From contig JADKJV010000012.1 of NCBI GenBank assembly GCA_016720825.1, positions 1-64,000 on the forward strand: a stretch of 64,000 nt of DNA. Direction: 5' to 3'. This stretch comes from Chitinophagaceae bacterium. Lineage in GTDB: Bacteria > Bacteroidota > Bacteroidia > Chitinophagales > Chitinophagaceae. A model generated the notes under the pieces. That model did no database searches and was not told the origin of the DNA. It was given only the letters and a program-made list of their open reading frames with translations. Numbering within the stretch: position 1 is the first letter of the stretch; each line of letters begins with the position of its first letter. Made by a program: the position numbers and the translations under genes. This document shows positions 19,735-30,364 of this stretch, one piece after another.

Positions 19735-22700
19735 TCATTCTGCCGTCTTCAAAAATACCAGATGATCACTGTTCCGGGCGATGACCAGGGTTTGCTGTCC
19801 GCCTGATAATTTCACTATGCGGATGTCCCTCACTTCACCATCTGCTGACGAGGTACTGCCCAGTACTTTAAAGCCACCGGATGCCTTATCAAAGGTAAAT
19901 GCTGTTGGCCGCATCGCGTCATATCTTCCTTCATAAGGTATTACCCCGTAGAAATTACCGCCGGCAATAAAGCCGGATTGCCCTTTCACGTTTACCGGGC
20001 TAAAGGCGAAAACAGGTGAAAGCTGCAATTCATCCGGCAGGGCGATTTTGGTAAAATTCCCCTTTCCATCGTTGATAAAGCAGGCAGAACCCAGTGTTTC
20101 AGCCTGGAGTTCCACATAATCCTTAAACAGGTTATAGAACATATATTGTACCGTTTTCCCGGCTACCTCGCTGTAAGTGAGATATGATTTCTTCAGTACC
20201 GGCAAGGAGCGTTCCAGTTCGTCCTTGGCGAGGAAAGGATATTCTTTGCCATCTATGGTAGTTGCCAAAATCTGCTCCACGGAGCCATTTTTGTCAAAGT
20301 CTTTTACATACAGTTTTACCGGGCCGTCCTTTCCGGACCAGAGTTTGGTATTCTCGCCCCAGTTACCGGCCAGGATATCCATGAAACCGTCACCATTTAC
20401 ATCTGCTGTATAAACGGTTTGCCATAAACCGGAAGACGCAGGAATATCGGTAGCTGTAAATTTCCCTTTTTGATTCATGAAGATTTTTACGGACATCCAT
20501 TCACCGGCTACAACCAGGTCGGGCCATCCGTCTTTGTTCAAATCAGAGAAGCTGGCCGTTGTAACCATGCCTGTCTGGCTGAGATTGATTTGTACGGAGT
20601 CTGCAGCCTTGAATCCGGCCTTTCCGTCGTTCAGCAGCAGGTAGGAAGGCTGGGCGATTCCGTAGCGCCTTGCGTCTGCCAGGCCACCCACAAACAGGTC
20701 CTGGTCGCCATCATGGTCAATATCGGCAGCTGAAACACAGGATTTATTTTTAAGGATTGAAGGCATCCCTGCGCTGGCATCTGTAAAATGGCCCTTGCCA
20801 TCATTGAGATAAAAATGATCCGCCAGTTCAGACGCACCATCATCCATTTCATTCCCGCCACTCACCGTATATAAATCAGGCCAACTATCATTATTCGCAT
20901 CAAAGAAAATAGCATCAACAACCTCGGAAGAAGCGTATTTACCAAATACGGCCGTATCTGCAACCTGCCACCTGCCCCCTGCTCCCTGTATCATTAATAC
21001 ACCTGCCTCCCCTGCTCCGCCGCCGGCAAAGAAATCATCCAGTCCGTCCTTGTTCACATCGGCCACAGCCAGTTTAGGTCCGCGTGTTGACTGCATATGC
21101 GGGATCAGGTATTGTTTGTTGAAGTCGAGGAAATTATTCTCCTGGTGAAGCCAGTTACAGTTCACCTGTGTGCTGATATCGGTGAATGCTTCAGTCGTTT
21201 GCGGGAAGAAGCTGTTATAGTCAAAATGGCCGCTGGCCTGGAAGTAATTGGCTTCAAAATGACCAACTGCAGGAACATTTTTGGAAACCTGGTATTTCTG
21301 GTCAGGCCATACGATCAGGATGCTGTCAATGTAACGCAGGCTGTCGAGACCGAAATGCAGGCGGGGATCTACAGATGACTGGAAACCACGGGTGGGTTGC
21401 AGTTGCTGGTATTGCATTTTCCCGTTGTAGAATAACCAGGCTTTAGCACCGATGCCAAATGTATTCTGCGGACTGCCTTTGAAATTTATTCTCTGTATGG
21501 TTTTAACGGGGGCATTATTTTTCAGGACGACGGCTGTTGCGTTATTGCAGTTGATTACCACATCGAGGTTACCGTCGTTATCGAGATCTGCATAAGAAGA
21601 TCCGGTGAAATAGCCTTTCATATCCAGTGAGCCCCAGTCATCGCTTTTATCGCTGAAATGTAATCCACCATCATTGCGGAAAAAATAGGGATGGGAACTG
21701 CCGTCGGGCATGTGCTCAATGGCCACATCGTCAAACTTATCGGTTTGCTGGCGGCCTTTTTTCATATCGAGGTCGGATACAAAACGTATGTAATCGAGGT
21801 CAACCGGCCGTTTGTTGATACCGCTTGAAATAAAAAGGTCTTTGTTGCCATCGTTATCAAAATCCGCAAAGAGCGGCGCCCAGCTCCAGTCGGTGGCAGA
21901 TATGCCGGATAAAAGTGCGGTTTCGCTGAAACTGCTGCCGTTGCCATTATTCCGCTGCAGGCAGTTGCGTGAATACTGCTGCTGGTAACCGTGCATTTCC
22001 AGTTTTACTTTATAGATATCGGGATTCTCATCACTCCCGTATGATTTCAGTGTTTTTTCGTCGGGGGGCAGCATGTCAACGGTTACCACATCCGGCTGGC
22101 CGTCGTTGTTATAATCGTTCACGTCATTGCCCATGCTGAAGCGGCTGTAATGTTTGAAGTGTTGGGCACCGCTCTCCGTAAAATGGCCTTTGCCATCGTT
22201 GATATAGTAATAATCATTTTCGTGAAAATCGTTGCCGATATAAATATCATCCCATCCGTCGTTGTTTAAATCTGCCACGGCAAGTCCAAGTCCGTACCCG
22301 AGACTGCTCTGGAAGATACCAGCCTCGGCGGAAACATCTGTGAATTTCCCGATGGAGGCAACATCGTTGCGGTAGAGCCTGTCGCCTGACATGGAATCAT
22401 AGTTCCGGCGGCTGGAAGTATCCACAATGTTTGCATGCGGGTGATGGCTTTGGTTAAGTATGTAACAGTCGAGGTCGCCATCATGGTCATAATCAAAAAA
22501 TGCCGACTGGGTAGTCAGGCAGGAAGTGTTGAGACCGTATTTTTCTGATTCTTCGGAGAAAGTATTATCCCCTTTATTGATAAAAAGTTCATTGTGTCCT
22601 TTCAGTTCATAGCGATTGCTGATGGTTGACACATACATATCCAGCCGTCCGTCTGCATTTACATCGGCCATCGTTACGCCGGTGCACCAGTCGGAGCTGC

Positions 22701-23034
22701 CGGCCACACCGGCTTTAGCTGTAATATCTTCAAACTGGAAATTGCCTTTGTTGAGATAGAGTTTGTTCCCTCCTTTGTTATTGGCGGTAAAATAAATATC
22801 AGCCAATCCGTCGTTGTTAATATCGCCGGTCGCGACGCCGCCACCGTTATAATAGTACAGATAATAAAGTATGCTGAACAGGTGATGGCTTGCCGGGGTG
22901 TTGTTAAAATCGATATGGGTCTGGCCGGAGGGCAGGCTCTCAAACATTTTTTTCTTTTCGGATTTGCAGGATACAATACCGGTTGCTAATCCAATCAGTA
23001 TAACCAGGGGGAGCAGGCGGGACCTGAAAGACAT
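19735..23034 (-). CDS. VCBS/FG-GAP repeat lipoprotein with ASPIC/UnbV (CRTAC1-like) domain
   Basis: About 1,100 aa. Multiple FG-GAP repeats of the form DxNxDGxxD (for example DINNDGLADIYFTANN, DLNNDGWDDIYIGN, DINHDGDQDLFVG-like) form beta-propellers. A central ASPIC/UnbV segment (NTFGIGAKAWLFYNGK to SILIVWPD) lies between two propellers. I start at 23034 (MSFRSRLLPLVIL, lipobox GIVSCKS) because the longer ORF from 23109 reads through the terminator hairpin at 23066-23103. Such proteins occur in SusCD loci as surface glycan-binding or scaffolding proteins; no catalytic function is evident. Confidence 0.83.
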   Translation of the reverse strand: MSFRSRLLPLVILIGLATGIVSCKSEKKKMFESLPSGQTHIDFNNTPASHHLFSILYYLYYYNGGGVATGDINNDGLADIYFTANNKGGNKLYLNKGNFQFEDITAKAGVAGSSDWCTGVTMADVNADGRLDMYVSTISNRYELKGHNELFINKGDNTFSEESEKYGLNTSCLTTQSAFFDYDHDGDLDCYILNQSHHPHANIVDTSSRRNYDSMSGDRLYRNDVASIGKFTDVSAEAGIFQSSLGYGLGLAVADLNNDGWDDIYIGNDFHENDYYYINDGKGHFTESGAQHFKHYSRFSMGNDVNDYNNDGQPDVVTVDMLPPDEKTLKSYGSDENPDIYKVKLEMHGYQQQYSRNCLQRNNGNGSSFSETALLSGISATDWSWAPLFADFDNDGNKDLFISSGINKRPVDLDYIRFVSDLDMKKGRQQTDKFDDVAIEHMPDGSSHPYFFRNDGGLHFSDKSDDWGSLDMKGYFTGSSYADLDNDGNLDVVINCNNATAVVLKNNAPVKTIQRINFKGSPQNTFGIGAKAWLFYNGKMQYQQLQPTRGFQSSVDPRLHFGLDSLRYIDSILIVWPDQKYQVSKNVPAVGHFEANYFQASGHFDYNSFFPQTTEAFTDISTQVNCNWLHQENNFLDFNKQYLIPHMQSTRGPKLAVADVNKDGLDDFFAGGGAGEAGVLMIQGAGGRWQVADTAVFGKYASSEVVDAIFFDANNDSWPDLYTVSGGNEMDDGASELADHFYLNDGKGHFTDASAGMPSILKNKSCVSAADIDHDGDQDLFVGGLADARRYGIAQPSYLLLNDGKAGFKAADSVQINLSQTGMVTTASFSDLNKDGWPDLVVAGEWMSVKIFMNQKGKFTATDIPASSGLWQTVYTADVNGDGFMDILAGNWGENTKLWSGKDGPVKLYVKDFDKNGSVEQILATTIDGKEYPFLAKDELERSLPVLKKSYLTYSEVAGKTVQYMFYNLFKDYVELQAETLGSACFINDGKGNFTKIALPDELQLSPVFAFSPVNVKGQSGFIAGGNFYGVIPYEGRYDAMRPTAFTFDKASGGFKVLGSTSSADGEVRDIRIVKLSGGQQTLVIARNSDHLVFLKTAE

Positions 23035-23065
23035 AGGAAAGAATTTAGCAGAACTTGAAAAAGAA

Positions 23066-23103
23066 TAAAAAGGGCCGGAACAAAAAAATTGTCCAGCCCT
23101 TTT
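23066..23103 (-). terminator. Intra-PUL terminator between LamG and VCBS genes
   Basis: On the minus strand AAAAGGGCTGGACAA pairs with TTGTTCCGGCCCTTTT (stem of about 14 bp with minor mismatches) and is followed by TTATTCTTTTTC. It lies after the sigma-SusC-SusD-LamG group and just before the VCBS-GH genes, so it would separate or attenuate the two halves of the locus. Confidence 0.7.
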
Positions 23104-23155
23104 GTGCAAACGATTGCTTATTGTGCTTGCATTTTTAATTCACTTTTATCATGCA

Positions 23156-24028
23156 TTACTGCTTGTTAGTGAACAATGCCGAAATCTCAGATTGAGTTAA
23201 TACAGTGCCGTACAAACGTAACTGGTCAAGACTGCCTTTGAAAGTGCAAGCCAGCCAGTCGTCAGATGCATATCCTGTAGAAGGACCTGCACCAACACGG
23301 TATTCTGTGATTTTTGTAGTAGCCAGGCGTAATGCACCATGACTACCCCAAACTTTCACATTCGGATTCTGCACAGCGTCAATATACAGTTTCATGGAAC
23401 TGTTAGATTGATCGTATGTCAGCACCATGTGATGCCAGTTGTTATCACATAAGCCGGCGATGGTCTGACCACCTTCCCATGTAAACCAGTTGTCAGCAGG
23501 ACTGCTGTTCGGGTCTGCGGGGTTAGACGGGCTTACAAACTGTGTTTTAATTGCACAAGCGGCATTATCACCTTCCAGGAATACGAAGGCAACTGCACCA
23601 CTCCAATGGTAACCATCCTGTGCTTTTATTGACATGATGTAATTCGGACCGTTGGTGCCATTGTTATTTTTTGTCTGGCCATTTTGTTTGAACCAAACAG
23701 AAATCGTGAAACTGCTGCTGGCAGCCCAGGCGTTGAAAGAAGGATACTTAACAAATTTCTGATTTACGCCGGAAAGCGCTTTTCCCCTGATACCAGTAGT
23801 GCTGGTAAAAGGATTGTCAGAAGGGAAATTCGCTTTGATGCTGTCAACAGCATTCATCAGCGGATTTGTAGAAGAACCGTCAAAAGCCGCATAGAATTTC
23901 AGCGGGCCACCCGGAGGGTTGCTATCCTGAGGATAACTTCCAAGGGCAGGGCGATCCATTTTCTGGCAGCTTACTGCCATCAGGGTAACCACTGCTAAGA
24001 GAAGATAGCTATAGGTTTTCTTTTGCAT
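23156..24028 (-). CDS. LamG/concanavalin A-like lipoprotein (surface glycan-binding candidate)
   Basis: 290 aa. Lipobox MAVSC (Cys21), then a short linker and a LamG-type jelly-roll: KFYAAFDGSSTNPLMNAVDS, FTISVWFKQNG, WHHMVLTYDQSNSSMKLYIDAVQN and GSLDQLRLYGTVLTQSEISALF. It occupies the SusE/F-like position directly after SusD (30 bp), which suggests a surface glycan-binding protein that helps SusCD capture the polymer. The fold is clear, the ligand is not; no enzymatic residues are apparent. Confidence 0.82.
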   Translation of the reverse strand: MQKKTYSYLLLAVVTLMAVSCQKMDRPALGSYPQDSNPPGGPLKFYAAFDGSSTNPLMNAVDSIKANFPSDNPFTSTTGIRGKALSGVNQKFVKYPSFNAWAASSSFTISVWFKQNGQTKNNNGTNGPNYIMSIKAQDGYHWSGAVAFVFLEGDNAACAIKTQFVSPSNPADPNSSPADNWFTWEGGQTIAGLCDNNWHHMVLTYDQSNSSMKLYIDAVQNPNVKVWGSHGALRLATTKITEYRVGAGPSTGYASDDWLACTFKGSLDQLRLYGTVLTQSEISALFTNKQ

Positions 24029-24058
24029 GTTATAAATTTTAGATTTCAGGAGTTAATA

Positions 24059-25589
24059 TTACCATTCCGGGTTTTGAACCAGATTGGGGTTTGAGTTTAA
24101 TGCAGACGAAGGAATCGGATAGAACCTGTGTTTGTTCTGGTAACCATTTCCACCAAGAACTGAAAGTGCATCGCCCCATCTTACGAGGTCAAAGAATCTT
24201 TCAAATTCCATAGCGAATTCAGCCCTTCTTTCTTTCTTAACGGCAGCCCTCATCTGGGCCTGGCTAACAAAAGAAATATTTGTAAGTCCTGCACGGCTAC
24301 GGATCATATTAACCCAGGTTGCAGCATCGGTTTGGTTACCGGCACCACCTACTTCGTTAGCAGCTTCAGCAGCCATCAGCAATACTTCAGAATAGCGAAG
24401 TACACGGTGATTGATCCATGTGTTCTGTGCTTCGTTATTAGGAGTACCCAGACCAGCATTCAGGTAATCACTGTATTGATTGTATACTTTTTTATTCCAG
24501 TAAAGGGCGTTGGTCAGGTTGGGCAGGGTTTTGGCGATAACCACCTGTGTTTGTAACGCCGTCAGACTGGTTTGAATAAAGGATAGTAGCGTCTTTACGA
24601 ACGTCGCCTGCTTCATAAGATGCTTCGAGGGAAGCTGTAGGTGTGTTCCAACCCCAACCGAGATCCCATGCACCTGATCCGCCACGTACGCCCTGGCACT
24701 GACCGAGGCGGCTCCAGTAAACGTCACCGTCGCCGGCTGTTTTGGAAGCCTGGATTTCAAAGATTGACTCAGAATTGAGCTCACCTTCTTTTTTGAAAAT
24801 TTTCCAGTACTGGGGAGCCAGTGAATACTGGGTAGAGTTGATCACTTCCTTGCAAAGAGTCAGCGCATTCGCCCACTGTTGTCTGTACAGCAGTGCTTTT
24901 GCATGGAAAGTTTTAGCGGCATAAGAAGTCAGACGGCCTTTGAATTTAGCTTCCCACTGAGCGGGCAGGTGTTGCTCGGCATAAGTGAGGTCGGCATCAA
25001 TCAGCGCGTAGATTTCAGCAGCCGGTGCTTTGGCTTTGTTACCATCAGCCGGGTTCTTGATTTTGAAATCGATTTTAGGAACATCACCAAATGTCCTTAC
25101 GAGATCAAAATAAGAATATGCCCTCCAGAATTTCGCTTCCGCGATATTCACGATAGAAGCAGGATCTGTATAGTTATTGGTAGCAGCTACATCCAGGGCG
25201 TCATTACAAAGCCCGATGAATACATAGTGCTTATCCCAATATAAGCCAGCACCCCAGTCATCTTTGGTATACTGGAAGTTGTCGTAAGTCTGGTGCCAGG
25301 CAGAAGCGCCGGGGTCAGCTACGTTCTCTGCGTCATCAGAACGGAAACCGTTCATCGCAACCCAGGGAATGTTTTCAAAACCATCACCGCAATAGGGCTG
25401 GTCTTTGGAGTTACGGACTGCTCCGTATAAACCAAGCACCTGGCCTTCAAGGGCTCCGACTTTCACATCATCAGTTGTGATGGAAAGCGGCTTCCTGTCA
25501 AGGAATTTTTTACATCCTGTTGTCAGGGTAACAACGGGGACAAGGAGTAAAGCCCCCATTATCATTTTTTTAAATTGCTGCATTTTCAA
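24059..25589 (-). CDS. SusD-like outer-membrane lipoprotein (RagB/SusD family), frameshifted
   Basis: About 510 aa. Lipobox VVTLTTGCKK, then the TPR-rich SusD fold: FWRAYSYFDLVRTFGDVP, LTSYAAKTFHAKALLYRQQW, YSEVLLMAAEAANEVG, WVNMIRSRAGL, ERRAEFAMEFERFFDLVRWG, and ending with the usual FYPIPSSALNSNPNLVQNPEW. One indel near 24540 (in ACAGGTGGTTATCGCC) switches frame between NTGG and VIAKTLPNLTNALYWNK. The gene lies 21 bp after susC and caps the SusC barrel as substrate-binding lid. Confidence 0.9.
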
Positions 25590-25609
25590 ATTTTTAATTT
25601 TTTATAGAA

Positions 25610-28600
25610 TTAAAAGTTTGCATTAAGTCCGAAAGTGAAAATACGGGGTAATGCACTTCCTGCTCCGCCGAAGTCCAGTCCATAAGACAGGGCACCACCA
25701 GCAAACTCTGGTGAATAACCCAGGTTGTTTTTCCATGTCTTAAGATTCTGAACACCAACAGACAGTCTCAGGTTTTTGATACCGGTTACTTTCGGAAGAT
25801 TCACGAAAGTATAAGCCAGGCTCAGGTTCCTGATACGGAAATAGCTGCCATCTTCAATACCATAAGTAGAAGGAGCGCGGTTTACGAGGTGATTCTGGTT
25901 CACAATGGGAACCCAGTTTGAATTACCTGCTGCAGTCCAGCCTTCAGTATAATAAGCAGGATAGTTATAAACAGAGTTTTTCTGCTCAGAAGTACCCCAT
26001 ACGCGGTAGATTTCATTACCATAGCAACCAGCAAAATCAATACCTAAGTCAAATGATTTGTACTTAAGCGAAGTGGTGAAACCATACGTGAAATCAGGAG
26101 TGGGGTCACCGATCATCTGGCGGTCATTATCATCAATTTTACCATCGCTATTCAGGTCTTTATACTTCAGGTCACCGGGTTTAACACCACCACCGTTGAT
26201 TGTGTTAACAGGTGAAGCCAGGATGTCGGCATAAGACTGATAGATACCATCAGCAACGAGACCGTAGAAGAATCCAATGGGGAAACCTGTTTGTGCCTGG
26301 TCTGGAGTCTGCTCGCTGGAAGAGATAGTCTTCCTGGCGGGATACTCAAGATGCAGCACTTTGTTTTTGTAAGTAGTCAGGTTACCGCCTACAGTTAAAC
26401 TCAGGTCTTTGCTGAATTTTTGTGTCCAGCTGCCAGTGAATTCCATACCCTTGTTTTCGATAGAACCATTGTTGGTCAGGGTGGGCAGGATACCGGCTGG
26501 TTCAAGTAATACGATCAGGTCTTTTGTTTTCTTGTAATAGTAAGCAGCTTCAAAATGCAGGCGGCTGTTGAAGGCGTCTGCTTCGAAACCTACTTCAGAT
26601 GAATTCACAGTTTCCCAATGCAGGTTCGGGTCAAACAGGTAATCCGGTACGTATACAGGAATCAGGTTATCACCAAATACTGCAGAAGCACTGCTGGAGA
26701 TTGTGGGATAAGCGGGATAAGCCTTGCCCTGGGCTGTAAAGTTACCCAGCAGACCAGTTGAAGCTTTCAACTTCAGGTAATTGATAAATTTCACATTTGA
26801 CATGAAACTTTCTTTGCTGATTTCCCATGCTGCACCCAGTGCCCAGAAGCTCTGGAATTTCTTGCTATAGTCCCTGTTGATCTGGCTGGAACCATCGCGG
26901 CGGAAGCTGGCATTCAGGAAATACTTGCTTTTATAGTTATACAGCAACCTGCCAAACCCTGAAACGGTAGTATACTCGTTTTGGTTGGTCGGGATGATAC
27001 TTTTAATATCACCAAAGCCTGTATTGAGGTAATAAAAGCGCTCGTCGTCAGGGATAATGTTCACACCGGGCGTTTTTTGGCTCAGTGAACCTGACAGCTG
27101 GTCGTATTTAAAATATGTAGTTGTAAAACCGGCCATGGCAGTCAGGTTGTGCTCGCCTATTCTTTTCTTATAAGTAGCTACATAATCCTGCTGGAATGAT
27201 TTTGTATTGATCAGGTCCTGGCGTACTGCGGTCAGGCTGTTCTTGGCGAATACCTGGCTGGCAGCGGGCTGGGTGGGATCATACAAATTGTACAGGGGAG
27301 TATATTCCCTGTTTTCCCTGAAGCTCAGGTCACCATACCAGGTGCTGCGGAAATTCAGGTCTTTTGTAATGTTGATATCAACATAACCGCTTCCATATAC
27401 ACGGTAACGGGTATCAACTTTCTTATCCCAGTTGTACTCAAGCGTTGCCAAAGGATTGGTTTCTGAGTTCTGGATGATAGGCGTTGTTGAATAGAGGTCA
27501 AAATTAGCTGAGTCAATTCCGTAAGGATTCTGGGTGCGGAAAGTCTTAGTTCCAGTGGGGATAATAGGAAGTGCCCTCCTGGCATTTTCCAGTGCACCAC
27601 TGTTATAAGGCAGGTTTTCCTTGGATCCTATCAGGGTAAATCCAATTTTCCAATACTTATTTACTCTCAGTTCATCATTCAGGTTGATGGTGAGCCTGTC
27701 GTATCTGACGTGTTTCACCAGACCTTCATCATAAGAATAACCCAGGCCCATGTGAAACCTGTTTCTCTCAGAACTTCCGTCAATACTCAGGTTTGTGTTG
27801 CTGAATTTAGCCTTGCGTGTAACGGCATCAATCCAGTCTGTATTGCCGGGGAAGGCAGACATACCGGGACCGCCTACGTTATTCACGAAGCTGAGCAGTG
27901 AGTTGTTGGAAGGATCGTCGGCTACGCGGTTATTGGCTTCAAAAGTCAGCAGGGAACGGAACTGATCGCCGTTAGCCAGCTGGATTTTATCAACCAGTGC
28001 CTTTGATCCGTAAGATGTATTGAAGTTGATGTTCAGCTGTCCGGCTTTAGCGCGTTTGGTGGTCACGAGGATTGCACCGGCCGCACCTTTGATACCAAAG
28101 ATCGCCAGTGAAGAAGGATCTTTCAATACTTCCACGCTTTCAATCTCGCTGGGGTTTACAAAATCCATATTATCGCTGAACAAACCATCAATGATATATA
28201 CCGGGCGGATAGAACCAACTGATACAGTACCACGGATACGCACATCAGGTGTGGAACCGGGGATCGCTGAGTTGATAATGTTCAGACCGGCAACTTTTGA
28301 TTGCAGGGATGACAGTGGGTTTGAGTTAGGCTGGGATGCAATCACATCACCTTTTACTTTAGTGATTGAACCAGTCAGGTCACGCTTGGTAGCTGTACCA
28401 TAACCGATCACAACTACAGCATCCTGAACTTTTTCAGATTGCTTCAGTGTAACAGTGAGTGAAGATTTTCCAGCCACAGCTACTTCCACACTTTCATATC
28501 CTACGGATGTGAATACCAGAACGGCATCATCCGGAACAGAAATGGTGAAATTACCATTGGCATCGGTAGTAGTACCGGTGCGTGTGCCTTTCACAGACAC

Positions 28601-29050
28601 AGAAACACCAGCCAGGGCCTCGCCTGTGGATGAAGACACTTTACCGGTAACCCTGATTTCGCTGCTTATGATGGCATCAGCATTGACACCTTCTTTAAGC
28701 ACAACCAGGTTTGTACCGAGTACTTTGTAACTGATACCTGTATTAGCCAGTACACGGTCTAATACTTCAGGTAATGTGGCTTGAGTAACGTCCACATTTA
28801 CTTTGGGTTTTCCTTTCACAGATTCTTCAGAAAATAAAAACCGGTATTCGCTTTTCTTTTCAATAGCGAATAGAACTTTCCTGATCTCCGTGTCGTTCAT
28901 CTTCAGGGTGATCCTTTCCTGTCCATGGCCTTTGGCGGCCACCTGTAAACAGGCGAAAAGCAGCATAGCAACCGTTAATTTCATAATTCTGGCAACCTTT
29001 TGGTAGATTAGAATCGATTGTGAAACAGAACCTGTTCCATTTTTTTTCAT
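25610..29050 (-). CDS. SusC/RagA-family TonB-dependent transporter with STN signalling domain
   Basis: 1,146 aa, intact. After a signal region (LTVAMLLFACLQVAAKGHG) comes an STN domain (residues about 50-120; MNDTEIRKVLFAIEKKSEYRF), a carboxypeptidase-like regulatory domain (about 133-205), a TonB plug (VVIGYGTATKRDLTGSI, PVYIIDGLF, IESVEVLKDPSSLAIFG) and a 22-strand barrel ending in FGLNANF. It imports oligosaccharides across the outer membrane with SusD. The STN domain plus adjacent FecR and ECF sigma genes indicates FecA-type cell-surface signalling: substrate binding would release the sigma factor. The 147-bp gap upstream holds a GC-rich hairpin (29116-29143) without a T-tract. Confidence 0.93.
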   Translation of the reverse strand: MKKNGTGSVSQSILIYQKVARIMKLTVAMLLFACLQVAAKGHGQERITLKMNDTEIRKVLFAIEKKSEYRFLFSEESVKGKPKVNVDVTQATLPEVLDRVLANTGISYKVLGTNLVVLKEGVNADAIISSEIRVTGKVSSSTGEALAGVSVSVKGTRTGTTTDANGNFTISVPDDAVLVFTSVGYESVEVAVAGKSSLTVTLKQSEKVQDAVVVIGYGTATKRDLTGSITKVKGDVIASQPNSNPLSSLQSKVAGLNIINSAIPGSTPDVRIRGTVSVGSIRPVYIIDGLFSDNMDFVNPSEIESVEVLKDPSSLAIFGIKGAAGAILVTTKRAKAGQLNINFNTSYGSKALVDKIQLANGDQFRSLLTFEANNRVADDPSNNSLLSFVNNVGGPGMSAFPGNTDWIDAVTRKAKFSNTNLSIDGSSERNRFHMGLGYSYDEGLVKHVRYDRLTINLNDELRVNKYWKIGFTLIGSKENLPYNSGALENARRALPIIPTGTKTFRTQNPYGIDSANFDLYSTTPIIQNSETNPLATLEYNWDKKVDTRYRVYGSGYVDINITKDLNFRSTWYGDLSFRENREYTPLYNLYDPTQPAASQVFAKNSLTAVRQDLINTKSFQQDYVATYKKRIGEHNLTAMAGFTTTYFKYDQLSGSLSQKTPGVNIIPDDERFYYLNTGFGDIKSIIPTNQNEYTTVSGFGRLLYNYKSKYFLNASFRRDGSSQINRDYSKKFQSFWALGAAWEISKESFMSNVKFINYLKLKASTGLLGNFTAQGKAYPAYPTISSSASAVFGDNLIPVYVPDYLFDPNLHWETVNSSEVGFEADAFNSRLHFEAAYYYKKTKDLIVLLEPAGILPTLTNNGSIENKGMEFTGSWTQKFSKDLSLTVGGNLTTYKNKVLHLEYPARKTISSSEQTPDQAQTGFPIGFFYGLVADGIYQSYADILASPVNTINGGGVKPGDLKYKDLNSDGKIDDNDRQMIGDPTPDFTYGFTTSLKYKSFDLGIDFAGCYGNEIYRVWGTSEQKNSVYNYPAYYTEGWTAAGNSNWVPIVNQNHLVNRAPSTYGIEDGSYFRIRNLSLAYTFVNLPKVTGIKNLRLSVGVQNLKTWKNNLGYSPEFAGGALSYGLDFGGAGSALPRIFTFGLNANF

Positions 29051-29197
29051 AATTTAGAAGTTGGAGGGTTTATGAATGCGGGCGAATTCCAGTACCCGTT
29101 TTGTAAGCCTTAAATGCGGGGTTCCGTTGCAGCGGAATCCCGCAACTTTTATACCCCACTAAGATGTGTTTTGAGTCATTGTCATAAGCATAATCGT

Positions 29198-30302
29198 TAG
29201 CGGTGAATAATTATTTTACTGCCGGCGTGCTCATAGCGCATTGCCGGAATCATTTCTTTTAAGGCTTCCAGCGCCTGTTCAATGGTCTCTCCCTGAAGAT
29301 ACCCGTTACCCTTTTATTCTGAAGAGCAGGATCACCGATTTCCATCTGCACATCATACCATCTTTCCATTCTCAGGGCAAGATCTGAAAAAGCTTCATCC
29401 CGGAAGATCAGGCGGTTATTGATCCATGCGGTTTCTGCTACAACACTGTCAGCTGAAATATATTTCAGTTTGTTCACTGACACCAGCGCACTCAGGTCTG
29501 TCGGTTGTGCAGCACCTTCATGGTGAGCAGCCTGTTTATCTTTTTCAATGATCTCATCATTTTCCACAACTAGCTTTTCACTGGGCGACAGGATAATTTT
29601 ATCATTAGGCCTGTTCTTAATGGTTACTTCGATACTTCCACGGATGAGGCTGGTTTCTGTATGCTTATCCTGTGGATAGGCCTTTACATTAAATACAGTT
29701 CCCAGTACTTTGATATTGATGCTGGAAGTGTGGATGATAAACGGCTTATTCTTGTTCTTCACCACATCAAAATATCCTTCCCCGGTCAGCGTCACTTCAC
29801 GGAGTTCAAGTCCGTAGTTTTTATCGTAAGTCAGCTTACTGCCTGCATTCAGCCAAACCATGGTTCCGTCGGGCAGTTCCACTTTTGATTTAGAGCCCGG
29901 GCGGGTCGTGATCTCATTCACTGCCCTTGCGATGGGTGCCTCCGTTTTGGACGCAGTCATTTTACGGATACCCCACCAGCTGCCAGCCACTAAAAGCAAG
30001 ATCGCTGCTGCCCAGTACCACTTCATTTTGCGGACAGGGCGTTTTGTTTCAATTGAAAGGGTAGGAAATTGTCCAAAGGGTATGTTCAGGTCTTCCATTC
30101 TGTGCAAGTGAAGCAGATATGCATCTTCAGCATGGATAGAATCTGTATGCGGATGGTTTTTCCAGAGTTCTTCGATATTCTGAATAGCATATTGCCATTC
30201 AGGGTGTTGCAGTATGAGTGCTTCCAGTTCATTTAGCTCCTCTGCCCCAGCCTCACCAGCCAGTTTTTTCGAAAATAATATCCAAAATTTCTCCTGACTC
30301 AT
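29198..30302 (-). CDS. FecR-family anti-sigma factor, frameshifted at C-terminus
   Basis: Cytoplasmic N-domain (ELNELEALILQHPEWQYAIQNI), one TM helix (WYWAAAILLLVAGSWWGI), then the periplasmic FecR domain: EITTRPGSKSKVELPDGTMV, WLNAGSKLTYDKNY, GEGYFDVVKNKNKPFIIHT and VLGTVFNVKAY. The literal ORF stops at 29259. One missing base near 29297 explains this, because the next frame gives GETIEQALEALKEMIPA and ends at 29198 with the usual STN-like end (AGSKIIIHR). It would sequester the sigma factor at 30365-30955 until SusC signals. Confidence 0.88.
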
Positions 30303-30364
30303 TCCTGCACTGGCTAACGTAAACCAGATAGACTACGAAATCCATGGTTTACCCTTAAAGATTC

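Noticed and set aside
29116..29143. Terminator between fecR and susC
   Set aside because: The GC-rich hairpin has no T-tract on the minus strand, so I only note it as a leader hairpin.
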